A model generated the notes under the pieces. That model had not been told where the DNA came from, searched no databases, and saw only the letters and a program-made list of their open reading frames with translations. Shown here piece after piece: positions 46,201-57,725 of a DNA stretch of 64,000 nt. This DNA comes from Morinoia aosen. Its lineage: Eukaryota > Arthropoda > Malacostraca > Amphipoda > Talitridae. Made by a program: the position numbers and the translations under genes. Each line of letters begins with the position of its first letter. The first letter of the stretch is position 1. The stretch lies in assembly GCA_030386875.1 (NCBI GenBank), contig CM059562.1:63610201-63674200 (forward strand), in the 5' to 3' direction.

Positions 46201-49200
46201 TTCATTATCATTATTGCTCTCAATTACAATTAATGAATTCGTTACTCATGTATTCAACCATTACAGTCTATTCAGAACAAAAAAAATTCTGAATATGTTT
46301 CTACAGGAATAACTTTCTGGGAACTGAAAAATTATGGACTTACTTCAAGGCTATCTTGTTCATCAATTTCAGGGGAAATGATATGAAAGAAATTGTTGTG
46401 GAAGGCTTTCGGGCCAGCGCTAAGTCTGCCGCATATGACCTGACGCACTCAAACAAATTGTATGGTGACTGAAACGACGTGAAACTCATAAAACATTGCA
46501 AAATAATTTTAAAATCATAATTTTAGCTTCGCTTTTCGAATGAGCTAAGGGAAATTCCACCTATAGTTGCATCTATTTTGCCTGCCATTCATAACAGTTC
46601 TTTATTTCCTATATGTACAAGACGCAAAAAAAAAGAATCAACTTAAATCAATATGTTCTCTCGGACACAGTCCTGACTCCAGTTCTAATATTTATCGTGT
46701 AAAATATATCAGAAGAGCGACAAGTAGACCTGAACAAAAGTGCTAATTTTCTGTGCTTGTACAGAGCGACAATTCCCAATTCCTTATTTGCAATAGGTAA
46801 GATAAGGTGATGTGAATAAAAACAAAATTTTCTAAATTTTATGAAATTTTTATTCATTAGCCAGTGATCACAAATCTTACTTGTTTCCAAAAATTGTAAT
46901 GTCCTTATAATTCTCAATTTCTCAGGGGTTATTTAGCATTAGAAGTAAATTTAAAATTTCAACTTCACCAGAGTGAAGTATACATAGATATATAATAGTT
47001 CATTTATTATATAATACAAAATATTTCGTTTAACAATTGTTGCTCAAAATACCATCATTATCACGTATTAGCGCCTATGCTTTTGAGTGACTTCTCTACA
47101 TCAAGTATGGCGTTTTATGAACGTACACAATCAGCAGTACAAATTTTTCAATTACTATGCCAAACTTTCCTTCCATTTGTACTTTAGCATTGAACGTGTC
47201 AGTCGGCTTTGTTGCTCGATATAGTGTTTGAATGATCTTTTGTAGAAGTGCACAGAATAAAAAGAGGAGTAAAAAAATTTTTCTACTGTATTTTTTTTCT
47301 TTTCCAAACATGATAAGAACATACGAGTAATGTAGACGCCCTGGTAAATTCTGTTTTACTGCAATTGTTTCCGCTATTTTTCTCCACTCAACTTCGTGCT
47401 ATTTCTTAAATGTAATGATGGAAACTCTACGCAACTTTTTTGAGGAAAAAATACTTCAGATGGTGCTCTGCAAACGTGCCTCTATAACGAACGTGGGCGG
47501 TTTTCCAACACGGTTTACTGAAATGAAACTTTCTGTCCCACTTGCTTTCCTGAATCCTTGCTTTTCGAACTACATTATTTCTTAACTTAAGATAAGCACA
47601 GAAACGTATCGTAGGTATTGGTTCAATTACCACAAAGCGGTTGATGTGGCCATAAATTGACCCAAAGTTTGATCTGGAAGTCCCGATCACGATGAGGCAT
47701 TCTGAGCTTCGCTTCACTCAAACCCCTTCGGAAATTGGCGCAGTGTCTCCGCGATGGTGTTCCGCAGTTCGGGGAGTAAGGCCCTTAGAAGTCGATTTAG
47801 AGCACTTTATTGAGCCAATAGTTCTGGTTTCGACGAAGATCAATTTCACACACTAGATATTTAGTGCCATGGAAACGTTACGCTTTCTACAACAATATAC
47901 ACTGATCCACAATAGGCTAATAGTGTGCACGACTGTATTACAGCCCACAACAGTTCTTTACCGTCAGCGGAGTTAACTGACGGAATTGCTGAAGTAACAA
48001 GTGCAGCCACAGCGCAAGGAAACGGTTGCGAACACAATATGAGATATGTAAAATGCATATTATTACTGCGCCCAACTGTTTTAGTGCTGCACCAATTCGT
48101 AACATTTAATTGAGAAAAATGCAGAAATTATGAATTTTATTCATTATTTAACTCAGACATAGTTTGCTCTCTAGGTCCTGCAAAGCTAACCAGCATTATA
48201 TGCTCACGATATTACCCATATCAATAGCATAAATCAAAAATCTTTTAAAATCCAAAAGGGAATAAAAAGGGGCCAAAATCTTCATTGTTTGTATAATTAT
48301 TTTAAGGCTTTGCTATTTATCATAATGCAAAAAGGAATTTTTACGCCGCACGTTCCTTTCAAGAATTTTGTCTTGCTGCACCTCGGTCTGGATGAGACTG
48401 CGCTCGTGTTCTCAGCTTGGTTATGGAAAGAGCTTTTTGATGCTTGTCTGCATATTAAAAGCAGCTCTTGAGAGCCTCGTTCTGCCATCTCGGATGTCGT
48501 TGCCAGAGTGAGGTCATTTAGTAAATTCTTTAGCCTGGTGTGATAGCAAACTAAATGGGAGTTGTAAATGCGGGAGTTCACATTAGGAAGAACTGTATGA
48601 AGTCGTATAATCATAGAGGTACACACTTTTGCTTTCCAAGCAGGAGATGGTTTGAACAAATGTCAATTTCCTATTGTAATCCAACAGCAAAGGTTATAGC
48701 CCTGACTCATTTGCGGTTTGGTATAACTCAACTGCTTCCTGTTCTTGGGTAACTCAGTATGAACTTAGGAACCAGTAACCCTCATTTACGCTTTTCCTTG
48801 AAATGTAAATTCAGTAGTGCATCACCTGCTGAATTAATCAACTGATTTTGAATTGCAAATGTGTGTTGTGGTGGGGCGAATTGCGCATGTGTGGTGTGTT
48901 TTTTCTTTTTTTCCCTGATATTCTTTAGCCTTACACGTAAACTGCGACGGGTTGAACTGAAGTTCAATATTCAACTCAAATTAGACTTAATTTCAGAAAT
49001 CAATTTTGAAAATGCCAAGCGTTAAAGAGATCGTACTTGTGTGAGTGCTGGCCGGTCAGAAGCATTACGAAATACCCCTCAGTGACAACCGGTGGGTCAC
49101 GTCGCAGTCAAAGTGTAAACTCACAATCTCCCCGAGAAAGGCAATTACGCAAGTATGTTTTTCCACACAGTCAAACGACTCCACGAATAATACTCAGAGG

Positions 49201-51694
49201 GTTTACGCAGGAATTCTTTCCTAAGGAACACATTAGCACCATTCCGATCGCATGAAAATCTAAACCCCATTTTTATCTAAAACTTGTTGGTTTACCTTAT
49301 TGCAGGACACTTAGAACTGCACTTTCATAAGTAAGTAAAGTCAAGTAATGTTCAACTTGTATAATTGACATATTATGATACACAACTGAATATTTACGGT
49401 ACAGTTTAATACTGAACGCTAAGCGTATTGGAAAATGCAAATGGTAACATGACGGAATTCCAAAATTATTCAAAGCACCAAATGGGAGTGTCAGTCAGAC
49501 ACAACAGTAGTCGTGTCTGATTTGGCTTAAACGAGTCATACTTCACATTTTAGTTTCCCTTGAGGAGTGGTCATTTCATAGACCATGTACTTTGAAGTAG
49601 ATGTCTCTTTAATTAATCACCTCCATCACTGGAAATAAAAATAAAAAACATTCCGAATTTGAGCTCCGTTAAGCCCTAAGTACAATAAAACTTATTTTGT
49701 TCAAAAATCCTTTAAATTGTCTTTGATGTAACTTGTTCAAATTTTGAAAACGCAGATGGACACCAGCATTGTTACGGAAAACGTATAGAGTGAAATTCTT
49801 CACAAAAAAGTGAACAAATGCTTTCTTAGGACAGACCAGCGAAAAAATCATGGTCCCCATTGTGAGCTTGCAATGAAGGCTTACGATTTGACCACGTATC
49901 TTATTTATTAACAATAAATTCCACTAATACAAATCTTCTAAAAGTTATCCAGTTTCGTATTCTGAAATTGGAGCCGCGTTGTGAAATGTGAGAGCCAAAT
50001 CTTACATGTTGTAAGAGTACAGCTTAAGTGCGTATTTTTGAAGTGTTTTTCGAGGTGTTTGGTACGAGTGTCATCAAGACTTCATTGTGGACCGGAGACT
50101 CCCATGTCGAGCAGCACACTCGGTCTTGGATGGGTTCTTAATGAAAAAGTTTCTTCATATGGCGCCCACCTAGTGCTGTTAATGAAATACTGCTCACATA
50201 GACATATTTAGATGATTTCAATCTTGACTTTATCAAATTAGTTTAAATTTCGATTCATACTATGTTATTTCAATACCGTATAACAGCAAAGCTAAAAGAA
50301 CAGACAGAAAGGAGCGGAAATGGGACTACAGTCCAGTATTCCATTCACCATAAATTGCATGTTTCAGATTGTAGATGTGCACTACATTGGTGAAAATGTA
50401 AAAATTTAAAATTCTTCATTTGAAAATAATTCTGAGCTAAAAAAATGCTTATATTAGACAAGTGATGAGACAAACAGTAACCTGTCAGAAACGCTAACGT
50501 CTGTAATTCGGGCAATGGTCGCTCTTCTGAAATTCAAATGTCTCTAGCTACTTCAACTTTGTAGCGGTGCATTCATCGCCGGGACGCAAACACATGTGTG
50601 ACATGAAAATCTGTTTACGAAATATTCTGAACACGAATTTGGAATTTGTAAGCCTCTGAATCGATCTATCAATTACGTTTTTAATTAGTTTTTAACTGAA
50701 TAAAAATTATTAGCGGGCGAGCATTGCCAGCTATTGTTTCTACGTAGCCGCTTTGCTTACTGTCAATCGAATTTCTCAGCGAGCAATTTCATAAGGAATT
50801 TTTAGGCAAAAACCACATCACTCAATATTTCGACAAAAAAGAGGAATCACCTTTGAAATGAAGGTTTCAGGCCTTCATCCATGTTCAGCTGCAATATCTG
50901 TGAAATGTACAAAGATTTGAAAGTATATTTTAACTCGATGATTACCCACAAGATTATACAATATCATGACAAGAGAAATTTGTACAACAGTAATTAAAGA
51001 AAACTACCACGCTTTTGAGAGCTGAACGCTAGTAAAGAGAACATGGTATAAATCAGAGTAGACGAAAATAAATTGTAAATGACAGAGCGCTCCTAAAGCC
51101 GCGCAGAGGCAACCAAAAGCAAGGGATGCACAATTTACGTATCCTTAAAATGTGGTTTGGTATCATATATATGAAAAGGGACTGAAAGTTTTAAGTTTCG
51201 TTACATCACGAACTGAATCTAAAATGATAAAATCAGAGTCTGAAATTTTCATGTCGCACACTTTCTCAACAATAGATTGTCTGGAAAATTGCAGAGGTTG
51301 ACAAAGCACTACACACCGGTTGTTCGATAATATCCGACGTGTTTTGCCTGCCTGAAAAGTGATGTACGGATTGTTGAACTTTTACTTGAAAACAGTCAAA
51401 TCTTGCCGCGTGAACTGCTTAGAGGGCACAATTCGGAGGTAAAGCAATCCTCAGGTATTAATGTTGAAGCTTTGTTGTAAATTACACTCAAAATGTTATA
51501 TTCTTTTACGGGTGAATGTGAAAAAGCTTTAGTGTGCTGGCACAATTTACAGCATTCTTACCCCTCATCGTTAATCGCTTAGTCTGATTTTTTAGGCTGA
51601 TTTATGCAAAAGCGAGCTATCAAATAAATATGCTTCCTGGAAAATGTGGTTACTTGAATAGCATTTCAAATAAGTATTGATTCTTACATTTCAG
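43253..51694. other. Long non-coding stretch with weak open frames
   Basis: About 8.4 kb without a supported gene. Frames looked at: 45562-45825 plus (see separate entry), 47717-47427 minus and 48659-48297 minus (120 codons). The last two have no motif, splice support or codon signal. No element ends were found. Confidence 0.4.
45562..45825 (+). other. Open frame with an internal LQCxRLTDxI repeat
   Basis: An 87-codon frame contains RLQCNRLTDII at about residues 8-18 and RLQCRRLTDLI at about 48-58. The spacing is 40 residues, and the underlying DNA is only partly similar. The motif resembles the LxCxxLTD core of cysteine-containing leucine-rich repeats, but two weak copies are too few to assign that family. 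A minus-strand frame overlaps it fully. Probably chance or an old duplication. Confidence 0.12.
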
Positions 51695-51931
51695 CACACG
51701 TCTAGGTTAGCGCTCATTTTCCACGGAGAGGCAGTATTTCACGTTCAGGAATCACAAACTTATGGGAAATTTCTATTGTGCGGCCACAAGCCCGCTGAGT
51801 GCACAGACTCAATCCGACGATATTTCACGGCGCTTGTAGAGTTGAACTTCTGTGGCATTATAATATTAATTAATTTTATGCCTGCCCTTTTGCTGCTTCC
51901 TGCGCAAAATTCCGTTAATTTTGCTAGGTGA
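51695..51931 (+). CDS. Exon-like frame, possibly gustatory-receptor C-terminal part
   Basis: A good acceptor (TTCTTACATTTCAG ending at 51694) opens a frame with balanced codons to the TGA at 51929. Reading from the acceptor: a polar/helical part with HVQESQTYGKFLL, then CTDSIRRYF, then a hydrophobic helix (FCGIIILINFMPALLLL). Order and spacing loosely follow the region before the C-terminus of insect gustatory receptors: E...T..LL, I..F, then F..G....N..LL. The final TYxxxxxQF signature is absent. A possible donor AG|GTGAAA overlaps the stop at 51926-51934, so the last exon could lie downstream. It could equally be an unrelated membrane-protein exon or chance. Confidence 0.25.
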   Translation, partial: HTSRLALIFHGEAVFHVQESQTYGKFLLCGHKPAECTDSIRRYFTALVELNFCGIIILINFMPALLLLPAQNSVNFAR

Positions 51932-52771
51932 AATCAAGTTATTTTTTTTAGAGACATTCACCTGATATCATAAAACTATCACTTTTGAGCATGAAATACC
52001 TCCAAATGAGGACGCTTTCTATTTCCCTTTTTTTTGCTCTTCAACTTTTCGTCTCTCAGTGAGGTTATACAGATTTTTGCCATTGGGTATTTCTTCATTT
52101 TTAACTAAAAAATATTTCTTTCTTTCACTCAGTATGCTCCTTGTTTTTCAGTATTCATTGCTACCTATAAGATCTTTATTAAGTTCCAAGCTTCGAATTT
52201 ATGAGTCGCTTATCGCTTTATTTTTTTAATATAGTCAAAATCACATGGAAGGTGGTGAACTATGTAAATTTCATGTGATTTACTGTGGTTTTTCTTCATG
52301 TAATAAAATGAAGCGTGTGCAGTGATGTTTGTAATCAGTGACGTTTTGAATAACAACAGAACCTTACAGTGTACGCACCTACAATTACGCTGCGTATCTC
52401 CTGCATATTAAGGAATAATGTCAAAGATTACAAACTTTGAACTATTCAGTAATATAAAATTCTAGCTCTGCAATGTAATTCAGTCTCTACCAGTGTGACA
52501 AGATACCTGAGAGCTCCTGTATCTCTTGGAGTCCAAAGAAAGACTGACAAACAGTGAGCATAACTCTAAGGCGAATTTCAGGCACTCCACAAGTTTGGCG
52601 TCATGAAGTTCGTAGTCAGGTCAGTTGCCGTAGAAACTGAGGCAGCCAAGACTCGGTAGTTGAAGGACTTCATAACTGAATACAGGTAGAGCGAGACCAT
52701 TCTTCTGAAGTGAAATGGTACTTCAGCTTCTGGCAACTTCTAAGGCTTTTTATTTGGCAAGAATTACTGCT
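51932..52771. other. Non-coding DNA
   Basis: Nothing recognisable. I could not find a continuation of the preceding frame carrying a gustatory-receptor C-terminal signature. Confidence 0.45.
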
Positions 52772-52952
52772 TTTTGCTGCAATATTATGGTTTAAAGCCT
52801 TAGTATTTGTCATGAGATACAATATTTTGCTGAAATATTATAGGTTTATAGCCGTAGTATTTGTCATGAGATGCAATGTTTTGCTGCAATATTATAGGGT
52901 TTAAAGCCTCATCATTTGTCATGAGATTCAATATTTTGCTGCAACATTACAA
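52772..52952. repeat. 54-bp tandem repeat, three copies plus partial
   Basis: Units start at 52772, 52825, 52879 and 52934 with TTTTGCTGCAATATTA or a variant. They continue GGTTTAAAGCC and end ATTTGTCATGAGATNCAATA. Lengths are 53, 54 and 55 bp, so no frame is kept. Confidence 0.92.
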
Positions 52953-55900
52953 GTTGATGTTTCATGCTCCTAGTTGAAGACAAAAGTGAAGCATTGAGAT
53001 GGCATTGATGCATTTATTAGGCTGAGTTAAATTGAACCAAGTTCACCCCAATTATCTGTTCAGACTGAAATGCTTTATGTGGCTAGTAACTGCTGCTGCA
53101 GAGACTTCTCTTTTCGGTCGTTCAGCCTCTACTGCAGAGCTGAGACGCTTCGACACGAAATGCAACTGTTTTGCTAGTTATCGGTATACCGAACCTCATG
53201 TAAATGTTTTAGAACAGAAAATAGCGTTGCGGAGCCTTCTCAGATGGAATATTGATAAATTAATTTTCCGGAGACATGATTCATTTCATGTAGTAGACAA
53301 ACAGACTCATAATATTATTAAAAACTCTCTTAACACTTAAAGAACTAATTGTGATTTAAATTTTTGTAAATGAATTACAATTCAAAAGCTTAGTTTGAAA
53401 ACATTGTATAGGATTCATATGACCATTATGATGAGTATAGCACTCACATGACCAATATGCTGTATATGGCATGCAAAAGACAATCAAGATCCCTGTTTAC
53501 TGAATATTTATCTAACATTTTTTGAATTCACTGCTAGTGTTTACAAAGTTTTGAATTGTGAGTTATGACAGAGAGGAAGGAGACGCTAAACATTCAATCA
53601 ACTAGCGAAATGTCTATTACAAGAAGAGGGCTTTTTTCCAGGGAATTAACAAATCGAGACAATGAACTTTTCCAGCGATTAAAGAGCATTTTCTCTTAAC
53701 AGAATAACATGAGAGCCTCTATCATTAGCCGTTTTTAATTAAAGCGTAGCATTTTATGGCTTCTTGATGGTTTCTTGCAAATTTCTCCGAGATTCTGTGT
53801 TTGTTTTGATTTTAGATCATCAGTAAATACGATGAGAAACTACGCAATATGCTGAATGAAGAAGTCTTTGATTATCTTGAACTCATTTCAGAAATCGGGC
53901 TAAGAACCGAAACACGTAAAAAGAAGAAGAATATTCGGGTTGACACAATAGCAGAAATGATTGCTGAAGTTCTGAGAGTTAATTGAGAAAGCTGAAGACT
54001 ATCGGCGTGTGCAAAAACAACGCGGACGCTCGCGATAAAGTACATTGATTCTGGAAAATTATGTACGCCCCTCTTGTGAATGAACATGCACTTCACTAAA
54101 CTTCTTACCTCGGCCATTTTCTTTCAATTAATCAATTTAATTCTAAGGGATTACGGATTTTCTAGAAGCTTTTGGATCTTTTGCTCCTAACTCACGCAAT
54201 TGGTTCTTAAATCAGACATCTAATTCACTGTGAGCTCTGTGACTCAGCATTTTGTTCACCTAATTTCTTATGCAGAAGCAGAACTTGCGATATTTATCCC
54301 TGACATTTATTCGACATTTAAAGCTTTCAATTTTATCCTCATTTTTACATTTCAATAACAATGGAGGCTCCCTTGTTCCGTTTTTAAAATGTTAAAATAC
54401 CAACTGTGGGTCAATCAACCAAGTCAAGTATTTTAAATTGAATTAAACTTACCTTGGAAAACGTGTTCCCATCGTTCTCAACTAAAATCAGCCTTCTCAG
54501 GTTACACTAACCACTGGATTCTAATATATAATTATCCCTTCGATGCTTTCAGTTCTCACTATTCTACTCATGTTGATGATAATTTCACCTGACGAAGAGA
54601 GAGAGATTGAAACTAGAAATAGAAATGAATACGAGTATATTCGTAGAGCGGCTAATTACGAAGCCGGACAGGCCATGTGCATTTCGTGGATTAAACAGAT
54701 TGCCCGTGGGCCAAAATTTGATTAACACCGTGAAATTCAGAGACAGCGATCCTTGCAACAACATGCAGCTGCTGCAGCAGTTGTGACAGTAGAGCAGCAC
54801 CATGAAACAGCTACAAGATCATTTCCTTTGGAACTTAAAAGTACAAGTGTTAACAGTTTATGGTTACCTAAATTTATAACTTTATTGATAGCAAAGCACT
54901 TGTGTGAAGGTTGATTGGGGTAAATGTAAACCTTTGATTCAGAATAAAATGCTTTTATTCCAATTCTAAAAAAAAGTTTCATCGCTAATTTCATTCAGAC
55001 AAAACAAATTCATCATACATATAGACATTATTCTTATCAATATAGTCCTCAATACTACATCTAATTTTAATTCATGATTTCAGTTAATATTTGCAATATC
55101 CTTAATTTTTCTTCAGTAGTTCGCTGAGGATTAATAATTTATTTGAATTGCACGAACGGCCATGAGAGGAGCGAACCTTGGAGATTGTGCATCTACGTCA
55201 AAACAATCTACGTCAAGATGAAAACGGGTCACACTTCCTAGGGAGGACCATCAGCTTCTCGGTCTGGACTATTTACAGTGAAAATGATCCTATTCGGACT
55301 TTTTTTGGAGTATGGTAAAATGCACACAAATGAAGCGGACGGAGTAAACCAGCTATGGCTGTCGGGCCTTACTGTGGAAAAGGGTTGTACTGGGCTGCTA
55401 TTGATCCAGGAAGTTCTGGTGCGGCCTGTGCTGCCTCTCTCGCCTCCTTGTTACCAAGTATAAATGATTAGGGCTTGCTGTCGGCGACCCTCCCGTAAGG
55501 AGGAAAAGCCAGGTACATGTATGTACTGTATAATAGGAAATAACGCTGGATTTTCCGAATTAGTTTTGCTAAGTTATTCAGTGTTACTCAATAGTTGTTT
55601 TAGTCAATTTAAATCGTTATGTTTTGCAGCTCAGCTTTGAAATTTTGCAATGAGGTAGAATTGCGTAAGCTGCTTCTCCGTGATGTTGTATGTAACTCAG
55701 ATTACAAAGTTTCCTTGATAGTTGAAACAAGTCTTTGCCTGAATTGAAATCGGGAATTCCACACAACATTGTGTTATTTTCCAGTGTCCCACCCCTGCAA
55801 AAAAGAAAACAAAAATATCCTCGTAGCTACTAGGAAGGCGACTCCCTTGTTTTATTCATTTTCTGTTCAAATTAGAAATTAGAATTCTTCATGTAAAATT

Positions 55901-56429
55901 TTCTTCATTTGCTTATTTATCTGAAAAGGAACGTGCGGCATGAAAAACTTGCTGGAGCACCATAAGTGTTGTCAAATTCGATGCTGCAGTGTTACATTCC
56001 CGGAACAAATTTATATTTCTCCTCGAAGTGCTTTTCTTTATAACCGTTTTGCTTGAACTTCAGAAAATATTCATTCCTTATCAAAGTCTCTCAACCATTT
56101 TTACAATAGTTTCAATTGTTAATGGTATTGTTTTTTGCCCATCTAAGAACAGATGACATTCATGAACTTTTTAGCATATTTTATAACAAAATAGGGTGAT
56201 AATAGACGTGGCAATGGTACTACTACACAACCGATGTGAGCAGTGATATTCGCGTACCATGGCAAAGCTGCCGCAAAATTAAACGGATAACCGGAGGTAA
56301 AAATATTAAAATAAAATAAATGAATAAAAGTGAGACAAGACACATCGAGGACTGAATTTATTTTAAATTTATACACACTTTAAAACTCTATGAATATTAA
56401 ATAATGAATAATAAATAAGTATTTATTTA
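52953..56429. other. Non-coding DNA with a few weak frames
   Basis: The frame at 53032-53340 (102 codons) has no motif. The frame at 54543-54725 starts with a signal-peptide-like run (MLSVLTILLMLMIIS) followed by charged residues, but ends after 60 codons with no support. A CAG/CTG-rich spot lies at about 54765-54782. A G+C-richer patch at 55140-55520 contains nothing recognisable. Confidence 0.4.
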
Positions 56430-56590
56430 TTGAATAAGATGACATCATTAGTCGTCAAGTGGATGCCAATAGGATGTCTGGATGTCAAGTGGACATCATT
56501 CTCACGTGCATTGCGTACTCGAGTGTACTGCTCAAGTGCACTCTGTACTGTATGTAGGTACTCAAGGGCACCAAGCACAGGTCATGTAAC
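56430..56590. repeat. Composite degenerate repeat region
   Basis: GTCAAGTGG occurs twice (about 56453 and 56485), each near GACATCATT. Downstream, GTACTCGAGTG, GTACTGCTCAAGTGCAC and GGTACTCAAGGGCAC form a second degenerate series. These are local duplications only. Confidence 0.5.
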
Positions 56591-56992
56591 GAAAGAACAG
56601 AGGAGCTCATCCTCTAATAATTAATCCTAATTTTCGAAAATTCACGTACCTTCACTTATAAAGTTCAAAGCAAAAAATTGTATCACTATTTGTTAGTCTT
56701 AAATCTGCTCACATCAACGTCAATGCTGTATTATCACTGTAAAAATATCATGTTGAAACTAAGTGATGAATATTTAACATAGGAGCTATCAACTCACTTC
56801 CTTCGTTTCTTAATAATTCTGATTATTGTTACAGACAGCGGTTGAATTAATTGAACATAATTATTGAGTAGACTTGTTTTAAGACTGATAAACAAGTTCG
56901 GAAAATCAACTACTTTTTTGCAATCGTACATTATTTTCGCTGTTTATGTACACACTCCATGACGTTGTCACCCATAAATATAAAGAGCAGGT

Positions 56993-57010
56993 CACCGTAA
57001 GTTTACGGTG
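56993..57010. repeat. Perfect 8-bp inverted repeat
   Basis: CACCGTAA and TTACGGTG are separated by GT. An A/T-rich ATAAATATAAAG lies about 20 bp upstream. Confidence 0.7.
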
Positions 57011-57399
57011 CATTCTAGAAAAATGTCATTGGAGCAAAAAAAAACTACAAACTCGTCAATCAACGCAATGCTTCAAGGAATGACGTTTCCTTTCCTAATT
57101 TTGATTAAATGAAGCACAAAAAAGAAATTCGCACGAACCTTAATTTACATTCTCCATAGTGATGCAAAGACTGAAGAGAACCAGATAATTTCAAGTTAGC
57201 TCTAACGCTCTCTTATTTAATCATTTAACAAACATCGACGCGTTAGCAAATGCTTCAAACTTTCAATTGAGCGCGCAATAAAACTGAGCGCCTCTGTTGA
57301 AACTAGCTCTTTAATTCCTCATTTGTACAGTTTATTGGGACACGAAATTCGAGCCACGTGCGTATTGACGCTTGACGTTCAATTAAAGTTGGCTGAATG

Positions 57400-57725
57400 T
57401 TATTTCGATTGTCAAATTCCGTGCCGTACGTAAGCTGCCTGGCGAGATTGAAGCGAGCGAAGTTTTCGAAAGGTGGCGCAAACAGCACCGGCCTTGAGCG
57501 TTTCGAGAGGCAGTGAGAGGCTCCCAAGCACTCGCCTAAAATGGAAAATAGTCCACATAAATTGAAAGGCGATGATCAGGGATCGATTAAATTTTCTCAA
57601 AGAACCATTTGAATTGCGTTCGAGTGCATGGCGTCGTGATTGCTTGTTCGACGTTCGTGTAAGGATGAAAAGGAAAAAATTACGAAGCTATTTTATGGAA
57701 GTTGGCGATGCTGTTGCTTCTCATG
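57400..57725 (+). other. CpG-rich candidate 5' exon with consensus splice donor
   Basis: This stretch is clearly CpG-richer than its neighbours and ends at a strong donor, CATG|GTGAGT, with the GT at 57726-57727. Two readings of the end are possible. ATG 57665 gives a basic 20-residue start (MKRKKLRSYF). A later ATG, 16 bases before the donor, gives MLLLLM, the opening of a signal peptide split by an intron, which is common in secreted proteins. The rest would be 5' untranslated leader. No acceptor exon could be matched downstream within the window. Confidence 0.25.

Noticed and set aside
48297..48659. 120-codon minus-strand frame
   Set aside because: No motif and no acceptor or donor; length is within chance for a window this large.
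54543..54725. 60-codon frame starting with a signal-peptide-like hydrophobic run
   Set aside because: No promoter, splice or homology evidence; A/T-rich DNA often yields Leu/Ile-rich starts.
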